A stretch of DNA of 64,000 bases from Micromonospora lutea (GTDB taxonomy: Bacteria > Actinomycetota > Actinomycetes > Mycobacteriales > Micromonosporaceae): positions 1 through 64,000 of the forward strand of contig NZ_BOPB01000002.1 in NCBI RefSeq assembly GCF_016863535.1. The letters are read 5' to 3'. The notes under the pieces were generated by a model. It saw only the letters and a program-made list of their open reading frames with translations. It made no database searches and was not told where the DNA came from. Both the position numbers and the translations under genes were made by a program. Below, piece after piece: positions 8,194-19,210 of the stretch; the first letter of the stretch is position 1; each line of letters begins with the position of its first letter.

Positions 8194-9386
8194 TCGACGG
8201 AACGGCCGGCGTCAGCGGACACCGCAACGCCGACGAACGGCTCCTCGACGACCCGCAGGCGCTCGCCGAGCGGGATCCGGGCGGCATGCTGCGGCACACC
8301 GCCTCGGCGGGCGCGCAGGTCCGCGAGTCGGCGGCGCTGGCCGCCGAGGCGAATCTCGCCGTCCTCGCCGACGAGGGACGCCCCCGGGCGGTCGTGATCG
8401 CCGGCATCGGCACCGCCGGGCGTACCGGTGACGTGCTGGCCACGGTCGCCGGGCCGCGCTGCCCGGTGCCGGTCATCGCGCACCGCAGCGCCGGTGTGCC
8501 GGGCTGGGTCGGCGCCGCCGACGTCGTGATCGCGGTCAGTGCCTCCGGTCGCAGCCCCGAGGCGTTGGGGGCCGCGGAGGCTGCCCACCGCCGGGGTGCC
8601 CGGTTGGTGGCGGTGGGCCCGGCCGACTCGCAACTGCACTCGGTCGCCGAGCGGGCCCGTGCCCCGTTCATCCCGGTGCCCCGGCGGGCGCCGGCCCGGG
8701 CCAGCCTCTGGGGGCTGACCGTGCCGGTCCTGCTCGCCGCCCGGGCCCTCGGGCTGGTCAAGGTGAACGAGGCGGATCTGGCGGAGACGGCGGCCCGCTT
8801 GGACGCCGACGCCGACCGCAGCCGCCCGAGCGCGGAGTCCTTCGTCAATCCGGCGAAGTCCCTCGCCCTCGGCCTGGCCGGGTCGATCCCGATCGTGTGG
8901 GGCTCGTCGCCGCTGGCCTCGGTCGCCGCCCGTCGCTTCGGCGACACCCTGTCGGCCAACGCCCGGTACCCGGTGGTCACCGGTGCGCTCGGCGAGGCGG
9001 GTCGGGGCCGGGTCGGCCTGCTCGACGGTGTGTTCGGTGGGCTGGCCGAGGGGGAGCGGGACATCTTCGCCGACCCGGACGAGTCGGACGGTGAGGGCAC
9101 CCGCCTGCGGTTGGTGCTGCTGCGCGACGGCGGCCTGAACGCCGAGGACGACGCCGACGAGCCACTGGCCGTCGAGGAACGGCGCGCGGACGCGGTGCAG
9201 ACCCTCGCCGAGCGTCGGGGCGTACGGTGCGACGTGGTCACCGCCGAGGGCGGTTCGGCGCTGGAGCGACTCGCCTCCCTGGTGGCGGTGCCGGACTTCG
9301 CGTCCATCTACCTGGCGTTGGCGCACGGTCTGGACCCGATGGCGGTGCCGGCGATCACCGAGATGAAGGAACTGGCCAACCAGTGA
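8190..9386 (+). CDS. SIS-domain phosphosugar isomerase (bifunctional PGI/PMI-like)
   Basis: This 398-residue protein starts at GTG 8190, which overlaps the Trm112 stop. The N-terminal SIS domain contains VVIAGIGTAGRTGDVL and VIAVSASGRSPEALGAAEAA. The C-terminal part (SFVNPAKSLALGLAGSIPIVWGS, LALAHGLDPMAVPAITEMKELA) fits the archaeal/actinobacterial phosphoglucose/phosphomannose isomerase C-terminal domain. The likely reaction is fructose-6-P to glucose-6-P or mannose-6-P. Its place between manB and manA supports a role in mannose-phosphate supply, and M. tuberculosis has the same order (Rv3257c-Rv3256c-Rv3255c). Whether it is catalytically active is uncertain in this family, because a second true class I ManA follows. 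Confidence 0.85.
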   Translation: MIDGTAGVSGHRNADERLLDDPQALAERDPGGMLRHTASAGAQVRESAALAAEANLAVLADEGRPRAVVIAGIGTAGRTGDVLATVAGPRCPVPVIAHRSAGVPGWVGAADVVIAVSASGRSPEALGAAEAAHRRGARLVAVGPADSQLHSVAERARAPFIPVPRRAPARASLWGLTVPVLLAARALGLVKVNEADLAETAARLDADADRSRPSAESFVNPAKSLALGLAGSIPIVWGSSPLASVAARRFGDTLSANARYPVVTGALGEAGRGRVGLLDGVFGGLAEGERDIFADPDESDGEGTRLRLVLLRDGGLNAEDDADEPLAVEERRADAVQTLAERRGVRCDVVTAEGGSALERLASLVAVPDFASIYLALAHGLDPMAVPAITEMKELANQ

Positions 9387-10336
9387 GCGCGAACGGTGGC
9401 GTCAAGGCGATCGTCGCCGCGCTGCTCGCCAACGCCGGCATCGCCGTGACGAAGTTCGTGGCCTACCTGCTGACGAGTTCGTCGTCGATGCTCGCCGAGT
9501 CCATCCACTCGGTCGCCGACGCGGGCAACCAGGCCCTGCTGCTGCTCGGTGGCAAGCGGGCGCGGCGGGCCGCCACTCCGCAGCACCCCTTCGGTTACGG
9601 TCGGGAGCGCTACGTCTACGCGTTCATCGTCTCGATCGTGCTGTTCAGCCTGGGCGGCTTGTTCGCGCTCTACGAGGCGTGGCACAAGTGGTCCGATCCG
9701 CACGGCATCACCAGTTGGCAGTGGGTGCCGGTGACCGTGCTGGTGGTGGCGATCGTGATGGAGTCGTTCTCCTTCCGGACCGCCATCAGGGAGTCGAACC
9801 TGGTCCGGGGCCGCGAGTCCTGGACCCGGTTCATCCGCCGGTCGAAGGCGCCGGAGCTGCCGGTGGTGCTGCTGGAGGACTTCGGCGCGCTGGTCGGCCT
9901 GGTCTTCGCGCTGTTCGGGGTGGGCATGACCCTGGCCACCGGCAACGGCCGGTGGGACGCGGCCGGCACCGCGATGATCGGTCTGCTGCTGGTGACCATC
10001 GCGATCGTGCTGGCGGTGGAGACCAAGAGCCTGCTGCTGGGCGAGGGAGCCGAGCCGGCGGACGTCTCGGCCATCGAGCAGGCGGTCACCGCCGGCCCCG
10101 AGGTGGAGCGGATCATCCACATGAAGACCCTCTACCTCGGTCCGGAGGAGCTGATGGTGGCCGCGAAGATCGCGGTGTCGCGGTGCGAGAGCGCCGAGGA
10201 CCTGGCCCGGGGAATCGACGCGGTGGAGCAGCGGATCCGGGCGGCCGTACCGGTGGCCCGGGTCATCTACCTCGAACCGGACATCTACCGGGTCCCGGCT
10301 GAGCCCTCCACCACGTCCGGGCGTACCGGGAGCTGA
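9383..10336 (+). CDS. Cation diffusion facilitator family transporter
   Basis: This 317-residue membrane protein has about six transmembrane helices. The CDF metal site in helix 2 is clear (AESIHSVADAGNQ). In helix 5 the usual HxxxD is replaced by LLEDFGALVGL, as in the ZnT9-like subgroup. A C-terminal cytoplasmic domain (VERIIHMKTLYLGPEELMVAAK) follows, as in Zn/Mn/Fe exporters. The GTG overlaps the isomerase stop by four bases and manA begins two bases after its stop, so it is embedded in the mannose operon. The metal cannot be inferred. Zn is plausible because the downstream ManA is a zinc enzyme. Confidence 0.9.
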   Translation: MSANGGVKAIVAALLANAGIAVTKFVAYLLTSSSSMLAESIHSVADAGNQALLLLGGKRARRAATPQHPFGYGRERYVYAFIVSIVLFSLGGLFALYEAWHKWSDPHGITSWQWVPVTVLVVAIVMESFSFRTAIRESNLVRGRESWTRFIRRSKAPELPVVLLEDFGALVGLVFALFGVGMTLATGNGRWDAAGTAMIGLLLVTIAIVLAVETKSLLLGEGAEPADVSAIEQAVTAGPEVERIIHMKTLYLGPEELMVAAKIAVSRCESAEDLARGIDAVEQRIRAAVPVARVIYLEPDIYRVPAEPSTTSGRTGS

Positions 10337-10338
10337 CC

Positions 10339-11496
10339 GTGGAACCGCTGCACGGGCCGATCAAGGACTACGCCTGGGGCTCCCGCTCGGCGATCGCCGA
10401 ACTCCAGGGGCGGCCGGTGCCGAGCGCGACGCCCGAGGCGGAGCTGTGGCTCGGGGCGCACCCGGGCGCGCCGGCCGCCGTCGAGCGCGAAGGCCGGCGG
10501 ATCGCGCTCACCGAGGTGCTCGCCGCCGAGCCGGTCGACTGGCTCGGCCAGCCGGTGCTGGACCGGTTCGGGACCCGCCTGCCGTTCCTGCTCAAGGTGC
10601 TGGCCGCGGCGGCGCCGCTGAGCCTTCAGGCACATCCGGACGCCGAGCAGGCCCGGGCCGGTCACGCCGCCGAGCAGGCCCGGCCCGGTGGGCACCGCAA
10701 CTACGTGGACCCGTTCCACAAGCCGGAGCTGCTGGTGGCGCTCGGGCCGATGGAGGCGTTGTGCGGGTTCCGGGATCCTGCAGCCTCGGCGCGGTCGCTC
10801 GCCGCGCTGGGCGTACCGCAGCTGCGGCCGGTGCTGGACGCGTTGGCTGCCGGGCCGGCGGGGCTGGCCGAGGCCGTACGCCGGCTGCTGGAGTGGCCGA
10901 CGGCGGAGCGTGCGGGCCTGGTGGCGGCGGCCCGGACGGCAGGCGGGCCGGACGCGGACCTGGTGGCCCTGCTGGCCGGTGCCTACCCGGCTGACCCGGG
11001 AGTGCTGGTGGCGCTGCTGCTCAACCGGGTACGGCTGGCGCCCGGTGAGGCGATCTGGATGCCGGCCGGAAACCTGCACGCCTACCTGAGCGGTACCGGC
11101 GTGGAGGTGATGGCCGCCAGTGACAACGTGTTGCGCGGCGGGCTGACCCCGAAGCACGTGGCAGTGGCCGAGCTGTTGCGGGTGCTCCGCTTCGAGGTGC
11201 TCGACGAGCCGGTGATCGCGCCCCGGAGCGTCGCCGACGGTGTGGTGACCTGGCCGGTGCCGGTGGACGACTTCGCGTTGCATCGGGTGACCGTGGGCGG
11301 TGGGCCGCGCGAGGTGACGTTGGCGGTGCCAGGCCCCCGGGTGGTGTTGTGCACCGCCGGTCGGATCACCGTGACCGACGGGGTGGCGTCAGTGGCTCTG
11401 AGCCCGGGTCGGGCCGCTGTCGGGCCGGCCGCTGGGGGTGCACTGACGGTGACCGGCGACGGTGAGACGTACGTCGCTTCGACCGGCCAGCTCTGA
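10339..11496 (+). CDS. manA: Mannose-6-phosphate isomerase, class I
   Basis: This 385-residue cupin-fold zinc enzyme interconverts fructose-6-P and mannose-6-P. Visible landmarks are the N-terminal GPIKDYAWGSRSAI, the zinc-site LSLQAHPDAEQA, HKPELLVALGPMEALCGFR, and PAGNLHAYLSGTGVEVMAASDNVLRGGLTPKHV with the final metal and substrate residues. It starts with GTG two bases after the CDF stop and is the last gene of the manB operon. Confidence 0.95.
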   Translation: MEPLHGPIKDYAWGSRSAIAELQGRPVPSATPEAELWLGAHPGAPAAVEREGRRIALTEVLAAEPVDWLGQPVLDRFGTRLPFLLKVLAAAAPLSLQAHPDAEQARAGHAAEQARPGGHRNYVDPFHKPELLVALGPMEALCGFRDPAASARSLAALGVPQLRPVLDALAAGPAGLAEAVRRLLEWPTAERAGLVAAARTAGGPDADLVALLAGAYPADPGVLVALLLNRVRLAPGEAIWMPAGNLHAYLSGTGVEVMAASDNVLRGGLTPKHVAVAELLRVLRFEVLDEPVIAPRSVADGVVTWPVPVDDFALHRVTVGGGPREVTLAVPGPRVVLCTAGRITVTDGVASVALSPGRAAVGPAAGGALTVTGDGETYVASTGQL

Positions 11497-11652
11497 GCCT
11501 TTCGTGAGTCTGGCGACGGCATCAACCTCAAACTACAAGTCCGACTTTTCCGGAATAGCTTGACTCGCCTCTCGCTTAGTGTGACTCTATGAGTGCGCAG
11601 CGTTATCGCGACGATGGTCCGAGAGCGCGCGGGGGAACCAAACCGGGGGGAT

Positions 11653-11704
11653 GCACGGGGCGGACGGAGATGGGCGGCACACGTCCACGCCGGCCGCCCC
11701 GTGC
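11653..11704 (+). promoter_or_regulatory. Structured 5' leader of ahcY
   Basis: An 11-bp perfect inverted repeat (GCACGGGGCGG with its complement) closes a 30-base loop that itself contains a GGAC/GTCC helix. It lies 85 bases before the ahcY start in a 292-base gene-free interval. A TTGACT hexamer occurs at 11560-11565, but no convincing -10 pairs with it. The interval does not match the SAH riboswitch consensus as I remember it. A leader structure of unknown function is all that can be said. Confidence 0.35.
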
Positions 11705-11788
11705 GCTGTCCGTAACCGACCCACCAGCCCGTCGGGGGCGCGCGTAAGGTGGGAGGTCGCGCAGCACCATCGTCCGACAGGAGCTTTC

Positions 11789-13288
<1,500 letters not shown>

Positions 13289-13296
13289 GCATCGAC

Positions 13297-13340
13297 ACCA
13301 CCTCCGGGGCCGACCCACGGCGGCCGACCCCGGAGGTGGT
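13297..13340 (+). terminator. Terminator after ahcY
   Basis: Perfect 13-bp arms (ACCACCTCCGGGG and its complement) begin 9 bases after the ahcY stop. Confidence 0.75.
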
Positions 13341-13364
13341 CGTCCGGGCTGCTCTTCGACATCC

Positions 13365-13400
13365 GGGACCGCTCCGCCCTACCGGGGGCGGAGCGGTCCC
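13365..13400. terminator. Second terminator between convergent genes
   Basis: Perfect 15-bp arms (GGGACCGCTCCGCCC and its complement) enclose a 6-base loop. It lies between ahcY (+) and the convergent small membrane protein gene (-), so it may serve both strands. Confidence 0.7.
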
Positions 13401-13424
13401 GGCCGAAGTGGCCCGCAGTCGGAG

Positions 13425-13580
13425 TCAGCGTCGACGGTGGTGGCGGGTGGGGCGGATCCAGGTCCAGAGACACCACAGCAACCAGGTCACGGAGACCAGC
13501 GCCGCCAAGGTCCGCAGCCGCAACGCGCTGAGCAGCAGCACCAGCGCGAGCACCGCCAGCCACGGCCCGAAACCCCTCAT
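13425..13580 (-). CDS. Small membrane protein (51 aa), coupled to the RDD gene
   Basis: This short frame encodes about 51 residues beginning MRGFGPWLAVLALVLLLSAL, with a second hydrophobic segment (ALVSVTWLLWCLWTW) and a basic tail RPTRHHRRR. Its ATG overlaps the RDD stop in an ATGA, and AGGAGGT lies at ideal distance upstream, which together argue strongly that it is real. Two terminators lie beyond its stop. The function is unknown. It probably acts in the membrane with the RDD or SpoIIM-like proteins. Confidence 0.75.
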   Translation of the reverse strand: MRGFGPWLAVLALVLLLSALRLRTLAALVSVTWLLWCLWTWIRPTRHHRRR

Positions 13581-14485
13581 CCTGACCTCCTGGTTCGCTC
13601 AGCGGTCGACGCGGCCGGGACGCCGGACCACAGTGCCTCGGTGAGCGCGCGTTCACCGGCGAGGCGACGACGGGCCCGTCGGTGCCGCTCGGCGATGACG
13701 GCGGCCAGGTACAGAGCCGCTGGCAGCCCGGCGGGAGGCGGCGGGCTGGTCACGTCGGCGACCTGCCGCCACAGCAGCCGGGCCAATTCGCCGCGCGCCG
13801 GCTCACTGAACCCGTGGGCCCGGGCCAGATACTGCCGGACGGCCAGCGCCAGGTCCGCGTCCAACCGGCTCAGGTCCAGGGAGTACGCCCAACCGGCCAG
13901 CTGCGGCGCCGTCGCCGGAACCGCTCGCCACCTGGTCGCGGGTCGGGTGTGCACCACCAGCGTGCCCGCTGCCAGGTCACCCAGTCGCCGGCCACGGTCG
14001 TCGCTGAGCATCACGGTCAACCCGACTGCCCAGGACAGCAGTGGCAGCACCAGACCCGGCCACTCCACAGCGACCCCGACCAGCGCCCGGGTCAGCGACT
14101 GCCGGAACCCGACCGGAGCGCCGTCGACGCTGACCACGCGCAGTCCGACGGCAGCCTTGCCCGGCGTCCGGCCGTCGTTGAACCGTTCCCAGATCACGGG
14201 GTAACCGACCAGTACCAGGACGAGCCCGACGGTGAGCAGGGCCCGCTCCATCGCCGCGTCGAGCAACCCGTACGGCAGTGCGGCCAGGGTCAGCCCGGTC
14301 AGCGCGGCGAGCAGCAGACCGGCCACCAGTTGCACCAGCACGTCGATCAGGAGGGCCAGCGTCCGGGAGCCGATCCGGGCGGCCCGCACGTCCAGCTCGA
14401 CCGCTTCGCCGCTGACCAGCCCGGCGTCACCCCAGCGGGGGGTGGTCCACGCTCGCGCCGCTGTGCTCACCCCGACAGTGAACAC
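13577..14485 (-). CDS. RDD family membrane protein
   Basis: The product has 302 residues. The RDD motif is seen as VRAARIGSRTLALLIDVLVQ, and a second signature is ERFNDGRTPGKAAVGLRVVSVDGAPVGFRQSLTRAL. Three to four transmembrane helices lie in the first 170 residues, followed by a soluble C-terminal half. RDD proteins are membrane proteins, some linked to ion exchange or envelope stress. GTG 14485 is divergent from the SpoIIM-like gene 26 bases away, so they share a control region. A later GTG at 14470 is a possible start. Confidence 0.85.
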   Translation of the reverse strand: MFTVGVSTAARAWTTPRWGDAGLVSGEAVELDVRAARIGSRTLALLIDVLVQLVAGLLLAALTGLTLAALPYGLLDAAMERALLTVGLVLVLVGYPVIWERFNDGRTPGKAAVGLRVVSVDGAPVGFRQSLTRALVGVAVEWPGLVLPLLSWAVGLTVMLSDDRGRRLGDLAAGTLVVHTRPATRWRAVPATAPQLAGWAYSLDLSRLDADLALAVRQYLARAHGFSEPARGELARLLWRQVADVTSPPPPAGLPAALYLAAVIAERHRRARRRLAGERALTEALWSGVPAASTAERTRRSG

Positions 14486-14511
14486 TATGATCGCGCGGTC
14501 GGAGGTGGCTG

Positions 14512-15498
14512 GTGGATGTCGACGCGTACGTCGCGGAGCACAGCGGACAGTGGCGTCGGCTGAATCAGCTCTGTGCTCAGCGACGGCTCGACCCGGCCGA
14601 GGTCGACGAGCTGGTCGCGCTCTACCAGCGGGCCACCACGCAACTGTCGGTGCTGCGTAGTCGCTCGCCGGATCCGGCGCTGGTCAGTGAGCTGTCCCAG
14701 GTGGTGCTCCGGGCACGGGCGCGGCTCACCAGCCGGCCCCGTCTCTCCTGGTGGACCCTCCGACGATTCCTGGTGGCCGGCCTACCCGGCGCCATCTGGC
14801 GGGCCGCGCCGTGGTGGTGTGCGGTGGCGACCGCTTTCACCCTGCTCACCTTCACCCTGATGTGGTTCGTGGCGGACAACCCGGAGACGGCGGCGGCGTT
14901 CATCGGTGACGACGATGCCGCCGAACTGGTCGAGTCCGGTTTCGCCGGCTACTACACGGAGTTCTCCGCGCCGACGTTCGCCTTCCACCTGTGGACGCAC
15001 AACGCCTGGCTGGCGGCGAAGTGTCTGGCGGCGGGCGTGCTGATCGTGCCGGTCGGCTACCTGCTCTGGCAGAACGCGGTGAACATCGGCGTGGTCGGTG
15101 GGGTGATGGTCTCCTACGACCGGGCGGACGTCTTTTTCGGCCTGATCACCCCGCACGGTCTGCTGGAGCTGACCGGGGTGTTCGTCGCCGCCGGGGTGGG
15201 GCTGCGCATCGGGTGGGCGTGGATCGCGCCGCCGGAGCAGTCGACCCGGGGACAGGCGGTGGCTCGGGCCGGACGCGACGGCATCCTGGTCGCCGTCGGC
15301 CTGGTCGGGCTCTTCGCCGTCTCGGCGGTGATCGAGGCGTTCGTCACCCCCGCCCCCCTGCCGGTGGCCCTGCGCATCACCATCGGCGCCACCACCTGGC
15401 TAGCCTTCCTGACCTACATCCTGACCCTAGGCCCCACCCCCACCCGCCCGGTTGATCATGAGGTTGTTGCCCGCGACACGCCGTCCGGGTGGCAATAA
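14512..15498 (+). CDS. Stage II sporulation protein M-like (DUF95) membrane protein
   Basis: The product has 328 residues. It has a soluble N-terminal helical region (DVDAYVAEHSGQWRRLNQL), then about six helices with the DUF95 hallmark NAVNIGVVGG and FFGLITPHGLLELTGVFVAAGVGLRIGWA. GGAGG precedes the GTG, and TATGAT at 14486-14491 could be the -10. In Bacillus SpoIIM belongs to the engulfment peptidoglycan machinery. In actinobacteria these homologues travel with RDD, DUF58 and MoxR genes, as here. The last 15 codons (VDHEVVARDTPSGWQ) run into a palindromic repeat, so the native C-terminus was probably replaced or extended by the element. Confidence 0.85.
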   Translation: MDVDAYVAEHSGQWRRLNQLCAQRRLDPAEVDELVALYQRATTQLSVLRSRSPDPALVSELSQVVLRARARLTSRPRLSWWTLRRFLVAGLPGAIWRAAPWWCAVATAFTLLTFTLMWFVADNPETAAAFIGDDDAAELVESGFAGYYTEFSAPTFAFHLWTHNAWLAAKCLAAGVLIVPVGYLLWQNAVNIGVVGGVMVSYDRADVFFGLITPHGLLELTGVFVAAGVGLRIGWAWIAPPEQSTRGQAVARAGRDGILVAVGLVGLFAVSAVIEAFVTPAPLPVALRITIGATTWLAFLTYILTLGPTPTRPVDHEVVARDTPSGWQ

Positions 15499-15511
15499 CC
15501 TCATGATCAAC
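15451..15511. repeat. Palindromic intergenic element (REP/MITE-like), probable bidirectional terminator
   Basis: Two 21-base arms (15451-15471 and 15491-15511) are complementary at 20 positions, and the remaining pair is a G-T. The arms begin GTTGATCATGAGGTT. The A+T-rich arms contrast with the surrounding DNA. It lies between the convergent SpoIIM-like and DUF58 genes and covers the last codons of the former. From memory, similar GTTGATCATG...CATGATCAAC palindromes recur in Micromonospora genomes. Confidence 0.75.
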
Positions 15512-15540
15512 GGGGTGGGGGGGAGGGCGAGTGGGTGGGG

Positions 15541-16847
15541 TCAGAGTTGGGCGGTGGATTTGAGGGTCAGGTAGGCGTCGGCCAGGGCGGGAGCCAGGTG
15601 GTCGGCGGGGGCGTCGACCACGGTGACGTGGTGGCGGGTCAGCGCGGCGGTGAGGCGGTTCCGTTCGTCGAAGGTGCGCCAGGCGGCGGCTGCGGCGTAC
15701 GCGTCCTCGGGACGTCGTGGCGGCGTGGCGGTGAGCCGGACCAGCACCGGGTCCTGTGCCGCGGCCACCAGCACCCGGTGCCGGGCGGCCAGCCGCGGCA
15801 GCACCGGCAGCAGTCCCTCGCCCAGCGCGCCGGGCTCCAGGGCGGTGAGCAGCACCACCAGGCTGCGTGGCCGGTGTCGCCGCAGCAACTCGCCCGCGAT
15901 CAGGCGGAAGTCGGTCTCGACCAGCGCGGGTTGCAGCGGGGCCAACGCGTGCGCCAGCCGGCTCCACTGGCCCGGTCGTTCGGCACCAGCCACCGAGGCA
16001 CGGGGCACGACGTCCGCCGCGAGCACGTCCACCCGGTCACCGGCCCGCCCCGCCAACGCGCTGAGCAGCAGCGCCGCCTCGATCGAGGCGTCCAGGCGGG
16101 GCTCGTCACCCACCCGGACGGCCGAGGTACGCCCGGTGTCCAGCACACAGATCAGCCGCCGGTCCCGCTCCGGACGCCAGGTACGCACCAGCACCTCCGC
16201 GCGTCGGGCACTGGCTCGCCAGTCGATGGAGCGTACGTCGTCGCCGGACACGTACTCACGTAACGCGTCGAACTCGGTGCCCGGTCCGCGTCCCCGGCCC
16301 ACCTGGGTGCCGTCGATGACGCGCAGCCGCGACAGCCGCTCCGGCAGGTGCCGGCGTGCCTCGAACCGGGGCAGCACCCGCAGCGTCCACGGTGGGGTGC
16401 CGGGCCGGCCATCCCACTGCCGGAACGCCAGCCCGAGCGGCCCGAACGAGCGGATGGTCAGAGCCACGGCGGGCCGGTCACCCCGGCGGGTGGGGGTGAG
16501 GTGGCTGGGCAGGGCGAGAACCTCACCGGGGGCGGCGTGGACCACCCGGGTCGGCGGCACCTCCGGTCGGGCTCCGGCCGAGGGCACCCAGGCGTCGCGG
16601 ACCCGGGCGCGCAGCGGCCGGCCGGAGGCGTTGCGCAGGTACAGGGTGACCGTGGCGGTGCCACCGAGTCGTACGGCCCGCTCACCGGCGCGTTCGACGG
16701 TCAGCGCCCCCAGCGGCGCGGCGAGCGCGAGATCGAGGCCGACCAGCAGCAGCACCACGCAGACCATCACCACCAGCCCGACGAAGGGTGCCGGCCATCC
16801 GGGCAGGGTCAACGCGCCGGCCGCCAGCAGCGCCGCCGCCCGCCAGG

Positions 16848-16851
<4 letters not shown>
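15541..16851 (-). CDS. DUF58 domain protein
   Basis: The product has 436 residues. Two N-terminal transmembrane helices (LLAAGALTLPGW, FVGLVVMVCVVLLLVGLDLAL) precede a beta-rich region and then the DUF58/vWA-like part with GRGPGTEFDALREYVSGDDVRSIDWRASARRAEVLVRTWRPERDRRLICVLDTGR. DUF58 proteins work with MoxR AAA+ ATPases, probably in assembly or activation of envelope complexes. Its ATG overlaps the stop of the upstream moxR gene by four bases. Confidence 0.9.
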
Positions 16852-17830
<979 letters not shown>

Positions 17831-17834
<4 letters not shown>

Positions 17835-19210
17835 CGGTGATCTCCTTCGGATCGGGGCTTCGGCAGCCGGGCCGGGGCCGGCGCGTCGGGGAGGGGCCGG
17901 GTGGGCGCCGGCTCGCCGGCACGCGTCACGCGGTCCAGCTCACCGGCGAGCTCCAGCAGGCCCCGGTCGGTCTGTGGCGCGTCACCGTAGAGCAGCTCGT
18001 GGATTGCCTCGGGCCGGTCGCCGGTCCGGGCGGCCACCGTGGCGGCGACCGTGCTGGGCGGCGCCTCGGTGGGCAGGTGCAGGCGTCGTGCCAGCCGGGC
18101 CAGCGTCGCGGTCCGGAGCACTCGGGCGGTGCTCTCCCGAGCCCGCGCCTGCTGGTAGAGCCGACCTCGACCGAGCACCGTCTCGGCGGCGGGGACGGCG
18201 ACCGGGAGTGGTTCCGGGTTGGGCGGACCGAGGCGGCGAGCCCGGCCGATGGCGATCAGCAGCGCCGCCAGGGCGAGTTGCAGCAGCAGCGCCCAGAACC
18301 ACGGCGGGAAGGCCGACCAGAGCGGGTTCGGCTCCCCGGAGGAACCTCGTGCGCCGGGGCCGGACGCTTCACCGCCCGGCCGGGCACCCGGTGCCGTCTC
18401 GCCGTTCCCCTCGCTGTCCAGGTCCTCCTGCTGGTCGGGTTCGTCGATGCCGTCGTCGCGCTCCGGGGGAGGCCGGGTGGGGGCGGGAGTGGGTTCGGGT
18501 GGCGGCGGCTCCGGACCGTCCAGGTCGAGCCAGACCACCCGGCCGGTGGTGGCGAGCAGGCCGGTGGCGAAGGTGAGGTTGTCCCATTCGTCGATCCGGC
18601 CGTTGCGGAACGGATCGCTGGCACCCACCACCACGCTCTCGGTGGTCCCGGTGAGGCGGGCCAGGCCGGCGGCGTAACAGAGGTCGACGCTGTCCGGAGC
18701 ACCGGTGGGTACGTACCGCTGGCGGGCGACGGCGGCCGTGGTGGCCGGGACGACCTCGGTCAGCGGGCAGGACCGGTCGAGCTGGTGTGGTGGCACGGCC
18801 CGGGTCGCCCACCGTCGGCCGGTCGGGCGCAGTGGTAGTCCCGCGGCGGCCAGCACCCGCCGGGGCGGGTCGACCAGCACCAGCCGGGTGCCGTCGGGCA
18901 GCAGACCCAGGTGACCGACGGTTCGCGGGTGCAGCAACTCGGGTGCCGGGACGAACAGGGTGGCCGGGCCGGGCCGGGTGGCCAGCAACGCCCGGAGCGC
19001 GTTTGTCTCCCGCTGCACCACCACCCCCTGCCGGGCCAGGCTCGCGGCGAGCCGGCTGCCGCCGTGGTCACCGGTCACCGTCGGGGAGAGGAAGCCCCGG
19101 TCGGTCGGGTCCGGCTGGTCGATCTCGTGGGTGACCAGGGTGATCGTCATCAGCAGCGCCGCCGCCAGCACGGGCACCACGATCCGGTGGCGGCGTCCGC
19201 GTGCGCTCAT
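17831..19210 (-). CDS. DUF4350 domain membrane protein
   Basis: The product has 459 residues. A first transmembrane helix (IVVPVLAAALLMTITLV) is followed by a DUF4350 domain (GGSRLAASLARQGVVVQRETN...TLFVPAPELLHPRTVG), a Pro/Glu/Gly-rich linker and a second helix (PPWFWALLLQLALAALLIAIG) before a soluble C-terminus. Members lie beside MoxR/DUF58/DUF4129 genes, and the N-terminal domain resembles GATase-like folds without catalytic residues. The role is unknown. Confidence 0.85.

Noticed and set aside
6530..9307. A 925-codon open frame on the minus strand
   Set aside because: It runs antisense to manB, the Trm112 gene and the SIS isomerase, which all have complete family motifs. Long antisense frames are usual at this G+C content.
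11497..11788. SAH or c-di-AMP riboswitch upstream of ahcY
   Set aside because: The remembered consensus segments are not present in the right order. Only an uncharacterised hairpin is reported.
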